A DNA stretch of 64,000 nucleotides from Cognatundibacterium curvum (GCF_014284235.1 NZ_JACOGD010000006.1:281207-345206); one strand, 5' to 3'; counted from the stretch's first letter, positions 28,581-38,709 are shown. Notes: generated from the letters alone by a model not told the origin. Program-made: numbers and translations.

Positions 28581-29503
28581 ACCCGCGTCTGGTCGATCAG
28601 CTCGATACCAATTTACTGCGCGTGCTGCATACCTTGCTGACTGAGCGCAGTGTGACCCGCACCGCGATGAAGCTGGGACAGTCACAGCCAGCGATCAGCA
28701 ATATGCTCAAACGTCTGCGCGATATCACTGGCGATGCGATTCTGGTGCGCGGTAAAAACGGCATGACACCGACCGAGCGTGGTCAGGAATTACTGCAACT
28801 GGCGCAGCAGGGACTGAAGGTGATGGAGAGTATTGCCAGTCCCGCGCCCGCCTTTGTCGCGGCGACTACCCAACGCGTATTTCATCTGGGCGCACCGGAT
28901 TATCTGAGTGTGTTACTGCTGCCGCTGGTGATGGAAAAAGTACGGGAACTGGCACCAAACGCAGGCCTGGTGATTCATGCGCTGAATGCCGGTTTTGATT
29001 ATGCGACTGCACTGGAAAACGGCGAACTCGATTGCGTAATCGGGAACTGGCCGGATCTGCCGCCGCAATTACATATCGCTCAGTTATTTGAAGATGAGCT
29101 GGTCTGCATGGTGAACCGCAAGCATCCGGTGGTCAGCAAAGGACTGTCGCTGCGCTACTATCTGGATATGCCACATCTGGCACCGACGCCGTATATGGCA
29201 GGACACCGCAGCATCATCGACACGGCCTTGGCTGAGCTGGGGCATAAGCGCAAAATTCAGATGACCCTGCCTTACTTCGGCATGGTGCCGTATGTCTTGT
29301 CACGCACCGATTTGCTCTTCACCACCAGCCGCAGCTTTGCGGTGCAATGTGCGAAAGATTGGCCGATAGAAGTGCTGCCGGTACCGGTTCCTATGCCTAA
29401 GATGAAATTCTTCATGCTCTGGCATGAACGTGTGCATGCGGCGGCGGAAGTGCAATGGTTACGCAAAATCATTGCCGAGTCAGCGCAACAGGTGTGCGCT
29501 TAG
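28577..29503 (+). CDS. LysR-family transcriptional regulator
   Basis: A 308-residue LysR regulator. The winged HTH is at about residues 8-65 (LLRVLHTLLTERSVTRTAMK, LGQSQPAISNMLKRLRDIT); a periplasmic-binding-protein-like effector domain follows. The sequence resembles the NahR/NodD-like branch with an aromatic or small acidic ligand (GAPDYLSVLLLPLVM, FGMVPYVLSRTDLLFTTSR). The target is unknown. It is coupled to the amidotransferase gene and ends before a bidirectional terminator. Confidence 0.9.
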   Translation: MNPRLVDQLDTNLLRVLHTLLTERSVTRTAMKLGQSQPAISNMLKRLRDITGDAILVRGKNGMTPTERGQELLQLAQQGLKVMESIASPAPAFVAATTQRVFHLGAPDYLSVLLLPLVMEKVRELAPNAGLVIHALNAGFDYATALENGELDCVIGNWPDLPPQLHIAQLFEDELVCMVNRKHPVVSKGLSLRYYLDMPHLAPTPYMAGHRSIIDTALAELGHKRKIQMTLPYFGMVPYVLSRTDLLFTTSRSFAVQCAKDWPIEVLPVPVPMPKMKFFMLWHERVHAAAEVQWLRKIIAESAQQVCA

Positions 29504-29509
29504 CCATAA

Positions 29510-29543
29510 AAAAACGCGGCTCACTGCTGAGCCGCGTTTTTAT
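29510..29543. terminator. Bidirectional terminator between LysR and BMP genes
   Basis: A 10-bp stem ACGCGGCTCA / TGAGCCGCGT around CTGC, with A-run on the left and T-run on the right, serving both convergent genes. Confidence 0.85.
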
Positions 29544-29589
29544 TTAGGTCAGTCTAATTAAGCTGAGCTCAGCTTAGATCAACCTGGTA

Positions 29590-30732
29590 TTAGCCCGGAA
29601 CCTTACCGTCCACGCCTTCCACATAGAACTTCACTTCATGCAGGAATTTGTCGTCTGCCACGGCATCTTTGCCCAGCACTTCTTTACCGGTATTATCCTT
29701 GATCGGACCTTTCCAGATGGGTGCTGTGCCATCAATCACACCCTGACGACGTTCTGCGATGAGTTTTTTGACTTCATCAGACAGCGTGGCATTGAAAGCC
29801 TTGAGGTCTATCATGTTTTCTTTCAGGCCCCACCAGGTGGTGTCTGATTTCCATTTACCTTCCAGCACTTCGCCTACGCGTTTGTTGTAGTACACGCTCC
29901 AGTCTATGGTGGAGGCGGCTACGTGGGCTTTCGGACCGAACTTAGTCATGTCGCTGTCCCAGCCAAATGCGAGTACGCCTTTTTCTTCTGCAGTCTGCAC
30001 CACTGCTGCGGAATCGGTATTTTGCATCAGCACATCCACGCCCTGACCGATCAGGGTAGTCGCTGCTTCGCGTTCTTTGCCCGGATCAAACCACTTATTG
30101 ACCCACACGACTTTGGTGGTGGCATTCGGATTCACAGAGCGTGCGCCCAGTGTGAAGGAGTTGATATTACGCAGCACTTCAGGAATCGGTACCGAAGCAA
30201 CCACACCCAGTTTGCCGGATTTGCTCAGCTTACCGGCAGCGACACCGGCCAGATACGCGCCTTCATAAGTACGCACATCGTATTGCGCCATATTGGCTGC
30301 GGTTTTGAAGCCAGTCGCATGTTCGAATTTCACATCCGGGAAATCCTTGGCGACTTTGACCATCGCTTCCATATAGCCGAAAGTGGTGCCGAAGATCAGC
30401 TTATTGCCCTGGCTGGCCAGATCACGGATCACGCGTTCTGCATCGGCTGCGCTTTCGGGGACGTTTTCGACGAAAGTGGTTTTCACTTTTTCGCCATACT
30501 GTGCCTCGACTTGCTTACGGGCCGCATCATGCGCGTAAGTCCAGCCTGCATCGCCGACCGGGCCCACGTAAATGAAGGCGACTTTTAGTGCTTCTGCGCT
30601 GTTGGCAGCGGTGGCACCGGATGCTGCAGAAGCAGCTGGCTGCGCTTCGTCTTTCTTGCCGCAGGCGGCCAGTCCGAGTACGGCAAACGAGATCGCAGCG
30701 ACCAGGGTTTTTCTACGGGAGATTGTCATCAT
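29590..30732 (-). CDS. BMP-family substrate-binding lipoprotein, nucleoside/purine ABC importer
   Basis: A 380-residue Bmp/Med-type binding protein. It has an N-terminal signal with lipobox LAAC (Cys about residue 24, in GLAACGKKDE) and an Ala-rich linker, then the fold seen in BmpA/PnrA: VAFIYVGPVGDAGWTYAHDA, FGTTFGYMEAM, ASVPIPEVLRNINSFTLGAR, FGWDSDM. Two ATG codons in a row (30732, 30729) follow AAGGA; either could be used. It probably collects nucleosides or other purine bases for the permease/ATPase genes at 30905-34457, from which it is separated by a repeat. Confidence 0.9.
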   Translation of the reverse strand: MMTISRRKTLVAAISFAVLGLAACGKKDEAQPAASAASGATAANSAEALKVAFIYVGPVGDAGWTYAHDAARKQVEAQYGEKVKTTFVENVPESAADAERVIRDLASQGNKLIFGTTFGYMEAMVKVAKDFPDVKFEHATGFKTAANMAQYDVRTYEGAYLAGVAAGKLSKSGKLGVVASVPIPEVLRNINSFTLGARSVNPNATTKVVWVNKWFDPGKEREAATTLIGQGVDVLMQNTDSAAVVQTAEEKGVLAFGWDSDMTKFGPKAHVAASTIDWSVYYNKRVGEVLEGKWKSDTTWWGLKENMIDLKAFNATLSDEVKKLIAERRQGVIDGTAPIWKGPIKDNTGKEVLGKDAVADDKFLHEVKFYVEGVDGKVPG

Positions 30733-30770
30733 GGACTTCCTTAAGTGAACAAAACAGTAAATTCATTACA

Positions 30771-30882
30771 TAGGACTTACACAAAACCGCCCCAGCGGCG
30801 TTATGGCTCCTTTTTGTACAGCTCGTGCAGCTCGTACTGCCTGCGTCGCCATGCCTTGCCGGGACAATTTTGTGTCAGTCCT
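30771..30882. repeat. MITE-like palindromic repeat, copy 2
   Basis: About 111 bp with ends TAGGACTTACACAAAA and TTTTGTGTCAGTCCT, the longest of the three copies because its middle has an extra GCTCGTGCAGCTCGTAC-type insertion. It sits inside the ABC transporter gene set, between the binding protein and the permease. Confidence 0.85.
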
Positions 30883-30904
30883 CACAAAATCAGCAGTCCC
30901 GTCT

Positions 30905-31816
30905 TTACGGACGGAAGGGCTTACCCAGCGAGGCTGGCATATTCAGGCGTATCCAGTCAGGATTGCGCGAGATCAGGACCAGCACCACGATGGTGGCAAC
31001 ATAAGGTAGCATAGACAGGATTTGCGATGGAATCGCTATCCCTATCGCCTGAAAATGAAATTGCAGGATAGTCACGCTGCCGAACAGTAAAGCACCGAGC
31101 AAGACCCGTGCCGGACGCCAGGTGGCGAAGGTGGTCAGCGCCAGTGCAATCCAGCCGCGACCCGCGACCAAGCCTTCCACCCACATTGGCGTATAGATAA
31201 TCGACAGATAGGCACCGGCGATACCGCAGCAGGCACCGCTGAACAGCAAGGCCAGAAAGCGGATACGCAATACCGGATAACCAAGCGCATGGGCCGATTC
31301 CGGCGATTCGCCAACTGCACGCAATACCAGTCCGGCACGGCTGCGGTACAGGAACCAGATCAGTCCTGCGCATAACAGCAGGCTGAAATACACCGCCAGA
31401 TGCTGATCAAATAAGGCTTTACCGACAAAGGGCAATTGATTCAGTACTGGAATGCCGTGGCTGCCTGCAGGCAGCGATTGCCCCACAAAAGACTGACCAA
31501 TGAAAGCCGATAAGCCGGTGCCGAAAATAGACAAGGCCAGCCCGGTCGCGACCTGATTGGTTGCCAGTGACAAGGCCAGCCACGCAAACAGCGTCGCCAT
31601 CAGCATGCCGGCGACTGCACCTGCGGCAAAGCCCAGCCAGGGATTGTGAGTCTGGTGCGCGACTGCGAAACCGACGATGGCCGCCACCAGCATCATGCCT
31701 TCTGCACCCAGATTCAGCACACCTGCACGTTCATTGATCAGCAGACCGAGTGCGGCAATCAGCAAAGGGGTGCCGGAATTGATGGAGGCGGCAATTAAAG
31801 AAGCAAAGTTTTCCAT
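30905..31816 (-). CDS. ABC transporter permease (BPD_transp_2), second subunit
   Basis: A 303-residue permease with about eight to nine hydrophobic helices and the LivH/M-type loop GESPESAHALGYPVLRIRF. The first residues (MENFASLIAASINSGTPLL, LINERAGVLNLGAEGMML) are those of the YufQ/NupQ-type permeases that partner BMP proteins. It starts 3 bp after the other permease gene. Confidence 0.9.
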   Translation of the reverse strand: MENFASLIAASINSGTPLLIAALGLLINERAGVLNLGAEGMMLVAAIVGFAVAHQTHNPWLGFAAGAVAGMLMATLFAWLALSLATNQVATGLALSIFGTGLSAFIGQSFVGQSLPAGSHGIPVLNQLPFVGKALFDQHLAVYFSLLLCAGLIWFLYRSRAGLVLRAVGESPESAHALGYPVLRIRFLALLFSGACCGIAGAYLSIIYTPMWVEGLVAGRGWIALALTTFATWRPARVLLGALLFGSVTILQFHFQAIGIAIPSQILSMLPYVATIVVLVLISRNPDWIRLNMPASLGKPFRP

Positions 31817-31819
31817 GAA

Positions 31820-32884
31820 TTATTTTTTCCAGCGCAGACGGTAGTGGATGAGCGTGTCACAGGCCAGCAGCATGAATAGCAGCATGCCCTGGAACAAACC
31901 GGTGATGGCCGATGGCAGACCCAGACGCGATTGCGCCAATTCTCCACCCAGATAAAACAGCGATAACACCAGACCGCCAAAGATGGTGCCAATAGGATTG
32001 AGGCGGCCAATAAACGCCACGATAATCGCGGCAAAGCCATACCCCGGCGAGATCGACGGCAGTACCTGACCGATAGGGCCAGTCACTTCAAACGCACCGG
32101 CCAGTCCGGCGAAACCACCGGAAATCAGCAGCGAAGTCCAAAGTGCATTGCGGCTGGAAAAACCGGCATATCGTGCCGCCAGCGGCGCCAGTCCACCCAC
32201 CGTCAGGCGGTAACCGGCGAAGCTGCGATACACGAACACCGCCATCGCTGCCGTCGCTGCCAGCATCACGATAAAGCCTACATGCAGACGGCTGCCGGAA
32301 AACAGATGCGGCAGCAGATATTCGCTGGAAAAGACTTTGGATTGCGGGAAGTTCATGCCATTCGGGTCTTTCAGCGGGCCATTCACCGCATACATCAGGA
32401 ATAACTGCGCGATGTAAGTCAGCATCAGCGACACCAGAATTTCATTGGCATGAAAACGGTCGCGTAACAGCGCTGTGATACTGGCCCAGCAGGCACCACC
32501 GGCGACGCCTGCCGTTGAAGCAGTAAGTAAAACCAGCCAGGGGCTGGCTCCACTGCCCTGATCAAAAAACAGTACGGTGGCACCGGCGGCCAGACCGCCA
32601 GCGATCAATTGCCCTTCCGCACCGATATTCCATACATTGGCGCGGTAACAGACCGATAAACCGAGTGCGCACAGCACCAGCGGTGTAGTTTTCAACAGCA
32701 GTTCTGAGATTGCTGACAGATTGCGCAGCGGTTCGAGTAAAAATACTTGCAGGCCGGTGACAGGATTTTTGCCTAATGCGATGAACAGCAGAGCGCCACA
32801 GAATATGGTCAGCGCCACCGCCAGCAGCGGTGAGCAATACGCCATCAGGCGCGATGAGCCAGGTCGTAATTCCAGTTTAAACAC
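31820..32884 (-). CDS. ABC transporter permease (BPD_transp_2), first subunit
   Basis: A 354-residue polytopic permease (YufP/NupP-type; NVWNIGAEGQLIAGGL and PSISPGYGFAAIIVAFIGRL). I place the start at the GTG at 32884 because GGAGG stands 6 nt before it; the ATG at 32914 lies deep in the ATPase gene and has no such site. With this start the gene overlaps the ATPase by 8 nt. Confidence 0.9.
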   Translation of the reverse strand: MFKLELRPGSSRLMAYCSPLLAVALTIFCGALLFIALGKNPVTGLQVFLLEPLRNLSAISELLLKTTPLVLCALGLSVCYRANVWNIGAEGQLIAGGLAAGATVLFFDQGSGASPWLVLLTASTAGVAGGACWASITALLRDRFHANEILVSLMLTYIAQLFLMYAVNGPLKDPNGMNFPQSKVFSSEYLLPHLFSGSRLHVGFIVMLAATAAMAVFVYRSFAGYRLTVGGLAPLAARYAGFSSRNALWTSLLISGGFAGLAGAFEVTGPIGQVLPSISPGYGFAAIIVAFIGRLNPIGTIFGGLVLSLFYLGGELAQSRLGLPSAITGLFQGMLLFMLLACDTLIHYRLRWKK

Positions 32885-34457
32885 GTTCAGCCTCCTGTGC
32901 CGGCTGCACCGCATTCACGCTATTCCCACCATCTTCACTATTCCACAAACCACTCATCCATAATCCTATCTGTTCGCGGCTGGCTGCTGCGCTATCAATT
33001 GAGGGCGACAGCCGGCCTTTGGCGATCACATGTATGCGATCGCATAAGCTGAATAATTCATCCAGTTCTTCCGAAATCACCAGTACCGCACAACCTGCGG
33101 CGCGCAGCTTGCGGATCTCGCTGTGTATCTGGGCGGCGGCACCGATGTCCACACCCCAGGTCGGTTGCGCCACGATGAACACTTCCGGTTCACGCGTGAT
33201 TTCGCGCCCTACGATGAATTTCTGCAGATTGCCACCCGATAAACTGCGTGCCAGTGCGGCCGGTCCTGAAGCCTTGACGCGGAAACGCGCAATAATCGCA
33301 GCGGCTGCATCGATGGTGTGGGCAAACTGGATCATGCCGTGCCGCACGAATGGTGCGCGCTGATGCGATAACAGCATATTGTCGGTCAGGCTCAGTTCAG
33401 GCACCGCGCCACGGCCGAGTCTTTCTTCCGGCACCAGGCTTTGCTTTAAGGCGCGCCGCGCAGCCGGGCCGCGATTACCGACCGCTTTATCCTGCAGCCG
33501 TATCATGTCGGCTTTGGCACGCCGGTCTTCGCCCGATAAGGCGGCCAGTAATTCTTGCTGTCCATTGCCGGACACCCCGGCTATACCGACGATTTCACCG
33601 GCATGGACGGCAAACGAAATATCGTCCAGCGCGGTGGCAAACGCATGGGATTTGGGCAGACTCAGCCCCTGCACGACCAGCTTGGCCGCACCGGTGGTTT
33701 GCGGGCCGTGATCGGCATGGCTGACTTCGGTATCACCTATCATCAGACGCGACAGACTGGCTGCGGTTTCCTGGCGCGGATCGCAATGGCCAGTGACTTT
33801 ACCCATACGCATGACGGTTGCGGAATGGCAGAGTTCACGGATTTCATCGAGTTTGTGACTGATGTACAGAATACTGCAGCCTTCAGATGCGATCTTGCGT
33901 AAGGTCACAAACAGCTTCTGTACTGCCTGTGGCGTCAGCACCGAGGTGGGTTCATCCAGGATCAGTAATTGCGGTTTGGTCAGCAAGGCGCGTACGATTT
34001 CCACCCTTTGCCGTTCACCCACGCTCAGGGTATGCACATGACGGTGTGGTTCCAGCTCCAGACCATAATTCTGACCAGTCTGGCGTATTTGCTCTGCCAA
34101 TTGCGCCATATCGATGCCGGGTTCCAGCCCGAGTGCGATGTTTTCGGTGACGGTCAGCGTATCAAACAGCGAGAAATGCTGGAACACCATGGAGACGCCG
34201 AGTTTGCGCGCGGCCTGCGGCGAACTGATTTGTACAGTTTGCCCATTCCAGCGCATCTGACCGGAATCCGGTTTGACTGCGCCGAAGATGATTTTCATCA
34301 GGGTAGATTTGCCCGCGCCGTTTTCGCCCAGCACGGCATGAATTTCGCCCGGCGCCACGCGCAGGCAGATGTGGTCATTCGCGACCACGGAGGGATAGCT
34401 TTTGCAGATGTCAACGAGTTCCAGCCGGGAACCGGTGATTGCAGCGGTTGAGGTCAC
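32877..34457 (-). CDS. ABC transporter ATPase, nucleoside/sugar type (two ATP-binding domains)
   Basis: A 526-residue protein with two fused ATPase domains. The first has Walker A GENGAGKST, signature LSVGERQRVEIVRAL and Walker B LLILDEPTS; the second has a degenerate Walker A (GVSGNGQQELL) and signature SLSGGNLQKFIVGREI. This is the RbsA/NupO layout that partners the BMP-type binding protein. The start is set at a GTG with AAAGGA before it; an ATG at 34496 would add 13 residues but lacks a good site. Confidence 0.9.
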   Translation of the reverse strand: MTSTAAITGSRLELVDICKSYPSVVANDHICLRVAPGEIHAVLGENGAGKSTLMKIIFGAVKPDSGQMRWNGQTVQISSPQAARKLGVSMVFQHFSLFDTLTVTENIALGLEPGIDMAQLAEQIRQTGQNYGLELEPHRHVHTLSVGERQRVEIVRALLTKPQLLILDEPTSVLTPQAVQKLFVTLRKIASEGCSILYISHKLDEIRELCHSATVMRMGKVTGHCDPRQETAASLSRLMIGDTEVSHADHGPQTTGAAKLVVQGLSLPKSHAFATALDDISFAVHAGEIVGIAGVSGNGQQELLAALSGEDRRAKADMIRLQDKAVGNRGPAARRALKQSLVPEERLGRGAVPELSLTDNMLLSHQRAPFVRHGMIQFAHTIDAAAAIIARFRVKASGPAALARSLSGGNLQKFIVGREITREPEVFIVAQPTWGVDIGAAAQIHSEIRKLRAAGCAVLVISEELDELFSLCDRIHVIAKGRLSPSIDSAAASREQIGLWMSGLWNSEDGGNSVNAVQPAQEAERV

Positions 34458-34684
34458 ATTATCCTTTCCAACCAGGAAAACTGGTACTGGCCACATGCCT
34501 GAACAGACCGGAACAGGTATCCGGTCATCAGGGTGTCAGCAGAAAATTCAGCAGAAAGCCGGAATGCCGGCATGAAATTCAACAACAACAGCGTTTTCAG
34601 GGTAGAGATGCGGCATGCGCTACATCATCATAAAAATCACATGTTCTGTATTCGGGCAGCATTATAAATGCCAGCGGCCTGCTT

Positions 34685-35953
34685 TCACACAATCAAAATC
34701 GCTCTGAAATCATTGACATTGGTACGGGTCGGGCCAGTGATGATCAAATCATTAACAAATGAAAAAAAATGATAGGCATCGTTGTTTTCTAACATCGCCC
34801 GGCCAGACAGTTGCAACGCGCTGGCCCGGGCTAAGGTTTCTGGGCCGTAATACGCCCCCGCATTGTCTTCGGTACCATCGATGCCATCGGTATCGCAGGC
34901 CAGTGCATGGATGCGCGGATGGCCCGCACAGGCCAGTGCAAAACTCAGCAAAAACTGGGCATTGCGGCCACCACGCCCCTGACCACGTACCGTGACACTG
35001 GTTTCCCCGCCCGATAACAGCACGCAAGGCGTCTGGAATGGCTGGCCATGTTGTGCGACCTGACGCGCCAATGCCGCATGCATCAGACCGATATCGGCTG
35101 CCTCGCCTTCGATTTCATCGGACAGGATATAAGCCGCGACACCAGCTTCACGGGCCTTGGCTGCCGCCGCCTGCAGCGATTGTTGTGCCGTGCTGATGAT
35201 GTGATGCGTATGCCCGTGGAAGCGCGGATCGCCGGGCTTGGGGGTTTCAGCTGCGCCGCTGTGCCAGTCTGCCAATACGCTGTCAGGCAGCGCGATCTGG
35301 TATTTTTGCATGATGGCCAGTGCCTGTGCACAGGTGCCGGGATCGGGCAGGGTGGGGCCACTGGCAATCACGTGCGCTTCGTCGCCGGGCACATCGGAAA
35401 TCAACAGCGTCACCACGCGTGCCGGTCCGCACGCGAGTGCCAGGCGACCACCTTTGATGGCAGACAGATGTTTGCGCACGCAATTCATTTCACTGATGCT
35501 GGCTCCGCTGCGCAACAGCGCTTTATTGATCGCCTGTTTTTCTTGCAGCGTGATGCCGGGTGCCGGTAAGGCCAGCAAGGCTGAACCGCCACCGGAAATC
35601 AGGCATAGCACCAGATCCTCCGCAGTCAGCCCCTGTACCTGTTGCAATATGCGTTGTGCGGCCTGCTGTCCGGCTGCATCGGGTACCGGATGGGCGGCTT
35701 CGATGACTTCGATCTGCTGACATGGCGCACCATGCCCATAACGTGTCACCACCAGCCCGGACAGCGGTCCTTGCCAGTGCTGCTCTACCGCCAGCGCCAT
35801 GGCTGCTGCGGCTTTCCCGGCACCGATCACGACCGTGCGGCCCTGCGTCGGCGGGCTGGGCAAGAAGGCAGGCAGACGCTGGCTGGCGCTGGCGGCAGCG
35901 ACGGCGCAGTCGAACAGGGAATGCAGAAATTGGCGTGGGGACGAAATAGTCAT
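34685..35953 (-). CDS. Glycerate 2-kinase (MOFRL/DUF4147 family)
   Basis: A 422-residue kinase of the glycerate 2-kinase (GckA/TtuD) family, which phosphorylates glycerate to 2-phosphoglycerate. Motifs: GAGKAAAAMALAVE near residue 45, the LCLISGGGSALL glycine-rich loop, NCVRKHLSAIKGGRLA, DVPGDEAHVIASGPT, and the C-terminal MOFRL-like GRGGRNAQFLLSFAL and ACDTDGIDGTEDNAGA. Its role may be to feed glycerate derived from glyoxylate (made by the purine pathway at 47-54 kb) into glycolysis; the link is inference. Confidence 0.9.
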   Translation of the reverse strand: MTISSPRQFLHSLFDCAVAAASASQRLPAFLPSPPTQGRTVVIGAGKAAAAMALAVEQHWQGPLSGLVVTRYGHGAPCQQIEVIEAAHPVPDAAGQQAAQRILQQVQGLTAEDLVLCLISGGGSALLALPAPGITLQEKQAINKALLRSGASISEMNCVRKHLSAIKGGRLALACGPARVVTLLISDVPGDEAHVIASGPTLPDPGTCAQALAIMQKYQIALPDSVLADWHSGAAETPKPGDPRFHGHTHHIISTAQQSLQAAAAKAREAGVAAYILSDEIEGEAADIGLMHAALARQVAQHGQPFQTPCVLLSGGETSVTVRGQGRGGRNAQFLLSFALACAGHPRIHALACDTDGIDGTEDNAGAYYGPETLARASALQLSGRAMLENNDAYHFFSFVNDLIITGPTRTNVNDFRAILIV

Positions 35954-35994
35954 GGCGTAGAGGAGTAAGATGACGGTTTTGCGCGAAACTGCGC

Positions 35995-37191
35995 ATGACT
36001 CATCTTAAACCTATGTCTTACGATTTTGCTCAAGTCAATGCAACGATGCAAAAGTATGTGGACCGCCAGATACTGGCGGGTGTCTCCACTGCGGTGCTGA
36101 AAGCTCAGGATCTGGTGCATCTGCATTGCGCCGGGTGGGCTGACAAGGAACACGACATCCCGCTACGCGAAGATCATTTGTTCCGGATTTTTTCTAATAC
36201 CAAGCTGATCACCTCGATGGCGATCCTGCTGCTGGTGGAAGATGGCAAACTGGGACTGGATGATCCGGTCGACCCTTATATTCCGCAGTTGGCTAAGCGC
36301 CGCGTATTGCGGCCCGATGCGCGCAGTCTGGACGATACTGAAGCGGCGCACTCAGCGATCACAATACGCCAGTTACTGAACCATACTTCCGGCCTCGGCT
36401 ATGGCTTGCTCGATCATGGCAGCCTGCTCTACAAAGCCTATAACGAAAGACGGGTACTGAATGCATTTCAGACCCTGGCGGAGATGATCACTTTACTGGA
36501 AGACTTGCCATTGAATTTTCATCCCGGCAGTGCCTGGCAATATTCGATTGCGACCGATGTCTTATCGCGCGTCGTCGAAGTGGTCAGTGGCAGGGATTTC
36601 GATCAGTTCCTGCGTTTGCGCATCTTTAATCCGCTCGGAATGGATGATACCGGCTTCTATGTGCCGCAAGCCCAGCTCGGTCGCCTGACTGCGTATTACA
36701 GTGGCGCCGATCCGCAGAATATCCTGCAGCGTGGTTTGCGCAGGCTGGATAAATCGCCGTATCCGGGTGCTTTTACCCAGCCGGTCGCGCGCTTGTCGGG
36801 TGGCGGTGGCCTGGTCTCCAGCATGCACGATATGCTGGCGCTGATGCGCACTTTCCTGCCGGGTGGCGATGCGATCCTGAAGCCGGAAAGCATGGCCCTG
36901 ATGATGCAAAACCAGCTGCCAGCCGGGACAGGGATCAGTTTTCCCGGCATCGGCAATGTACCGAATAAGGGCTTTGGTCTGGGCGGTGCCGTCACGCTGC
37001 AGCCCGATGTGAATGATCCGCCTGCTTCAGCGGGTGAATTTGAATGGGGTGGTATCGCGGGTACGCATTGGTGGATCTCGCCGCGTCATCAGATCGCCGG
37101 TGTACTGATGACACAGAAGCTGATGAGCTTCTGGCATCCGTTTTCATTTGATTTTAAACGGCTGGCTTATCAGGCCGTCGGTGCTAAATAA
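35995..37191 (+). CDS. Serine hydrolase, class C beta-lactamase family (S12)
   Basis: A 398-residue serine hydrolase. The SxxK motif is SNTK at 67-70; the Tyr motif is probably the YSIA segment after GSAWQ; the C-terminal GGIAGTHWWISP replaces KTG as in many esterase-like relatives. It has no signal peptide, so a cytoplasmic esterase or peptidase is more likely than resistance. The start is uncertain: the ATG at 36013 (MSYDFAQ) is equally possible and neither has a clear binding site. Confidence 0.85.
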   Translation: MTHLKPMSYDFAQVNATMQKYVDRQILAGVSTAVLKAQDLVHLHCAGWADKEHDIPLREDHLFRIFSNTKLITSMAILLLVEDGKLGLDDPVDPYIPQLAKRRVLRPDARSLDDTEAAHSAITIRQLLNHTSGLGYGLLDHGSLLYKAYNERRVLNAFQTLAEMITLLEDLPLNFHPGSAWQYSIATDVLSRVVEVVSGRDFDQFLRLRIFNPLGMDDTGFYVPQAQLGRLTAYYSGADPQNILQRGLRRLDKSPYPGAFTQPVARLSGGGGLVSSMHDMLALMRTFLPGGDAILKPESMALMMQNQLPAGTGISFPGIGNVPNKGFGLGGAVTLQPDVNDPPASAGEFEWGGIAGTHWWISPRHQIAGVLMTQKLMSFWHPFSFDFKRLAYQAVGAK

Positions 37192-37200
37192 GGATTGCAT

Positions 37201-38667
37201 ATGCAAAAACTGAATCAGCAAAAACTGAGTAAGCAAACAAACAGCAGGCGCGTGCTGCTGCCAGCACTGATACCCGCGCTGATGTTGATCCTGAGCGCAT
37301 GCTCCGGCTTGCAGCAAGCACCTCAGGTAGACAATACGCAAGCTGCTGCTGTGCAAAGCCGCTGGGTGGTGTTGGGTGAACAGGGCCAGCCAATTGCGCG
37401 TGCTGTGACCAGCGCGGCCAGTTGTCCCGACATCGTGCAGGATGGTCAGACGAGCGCCATGCAATTACGTGCTGGCGCTGAAACCATCGCGCAGCGTAAA
37501 ACTGCGAGCAAGCCGGAAGATTCCAAGCCCTCCGCGTTTCCGGTACTGACTTGCGAAGCAGTGCTGAAGCCTGGCGTGCAAAGCGCCAGCATCGCAGGTC
37601 AGGCGCTGCCTTTACCTAAACCGGTGGCGCAGAAAATTTTAGTCATCGGCGATACCGGTTGTCGTTTGAAAACCGCAGACAATTATTTTCAGTCCTGTAA
37701 TGACAGCGATAAATGGGCATTCCGCCAGATGGTGACAGCCGCAGCCCGCCTGCAACCGGATCTGGTGGTGCATGTGGGGGATTACCATTACCGCGAAAAC
37801 GCCTGCCCGGAAGGCAACCCTGAATGCGCAGGCAGCCCCTGGGGCTATGGCTGGGATACCTGGCAGGCTGATTTCTTTGCACCGGCTCAGGCTTTGCTGA
37901 AGGCAGCACCGTGGGTCATGGTGCGCGGTAACCACGAGACTTGCGTACGGGCCGGACAAGGCTGGTGGCGCTTGCTCGATCCACGTCCTTTGCAGGCTGG
38001 GCGCGATTGCAATCTGGCTGCGAATGACAGCCAGGGTGATTACAGTCCGCCGTACGCGGTACCGCTGGGTCGTCTGAATGGCCAGCAGGCGCAGCTGATC
38101 GTATTCGATTCATCTAAAGTGCCGTACAAAGTATTGGCCAAAGACGATCCTGTGTATGCCACGTACATGCAGCAATTCAAGCAAGTTGATCAACTGGCTG
38201 AGCAGGCCGACTTTAACTTCTTCATCAACCACCATCCCATCCTGGCGTTTGCGGTGGAGCGCGGCAAGAGCGGTGATTTGAAAATCTGGCCCGGTGCGCT
38301 GGCTTTGCAGGATGTGATGCAGCAGATCCATCCGGTACGCCTGTTCCCGGAAAAAGTGCAGGCCACGCTGGCGGGCCATGTGCATTTGTTCGAAGCCTTA
38401 ACTTTCAGCACCGGGCAGCCGACCCAGTTTGTGTCCGGTAATGGCGGCTCCTCGCTGGATTTTCCTTTGCCCATGCCTTTGCAGCCGGGCGCCACGCCGC
38501 TGGCTGGTGCGACTGTGGATTTCTTCACGAATTCCAATGATGTCGGTTACATGCTGATGGAACGCAAGGGGCAACGCTGGATTATCCAGGCCTGGAATCT
38601 GGCTGGCCGTTTGCTGGCGGAGTGCGACATGCACAATCAGCGTACACAATGCCGTGTCCCATCCTGA
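37201..38667 (+). CDS. Metallophosphoesterase lipoprotein
   Basis: A 488-residue calcineurin-type phosphoesterase. The N-terminus is a lipoprotein signal (LMLILSACSG) and a low-complexity linker of about 120 residues. The metal motifs come in order: ILVIGDTGC, VVHVGDYHY, VMVRGNHE, INHHP and AGHVHLFE. Substrate unknown. It begins 9 bp after the serine hydrolase and probably shares its transcript; the annotated frame extends 6 bp upstream to a TTG, but the ATG at 37201 follows AAGGA. Confidence 0.9.
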   Translation: MQKLNQQKLSKQTNSRRVLLPALIPALMLILSACSGLQQAPQVDNTQAAAVQSRWVVLGEQGQPIARAVTSAASCPDIVQDGQTSAMQLRAGAETIAQRKTASKPEDSKPSAFPVLTCEAVLKPGVQSASIAGQALPLPKPVAQKILVIGDTGCRLKTADNYFQSCNDSDKWAFRQMVTAAARLQPDLVVHVGDYHYRENACPEGNPECAGSPWGYGWDTWQADFFAPAQALLKAAPWVMVRGNHETCVRAGQGWWRLLDPRPLQAGRDCNLAANDSQGDYSPPYAVPLGRLNGQQAQLIVFDSSKVPYKVLAKDDPVYATYMQQFKQVDQLAEQADFNFFINHHPILAFAVERGKSGDLKIWPGALALQDVMQQIHPVRLFPEKVQATLAGHVHLFEALTFSTGQPTQFVSGNGGSSLDFPLPMPLQPGATPLAGATVDFFTNSNDVGYMLMERKGQRWIIQAWNLAGRLLAECDMHNQRTQCRVPS

Positions 38668-38677
38668 GTGGAATCCC

Positions 38678-38709
38678 GGCTATATGATGCCTCAGCGCAT
38701 CATATAGCC
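38678..38709. terminator. Hairpin after the phosphoesterase gene
   Basis: A perfect 13-bp stem (GGCTATATGATGC and its complement) with a 6-base loop, 10 bp after the stop. No T-run follows, so it may be an attenuator or an mRNA-end stabiliser rather than an intrinsic terminator. Confidence 0.5.
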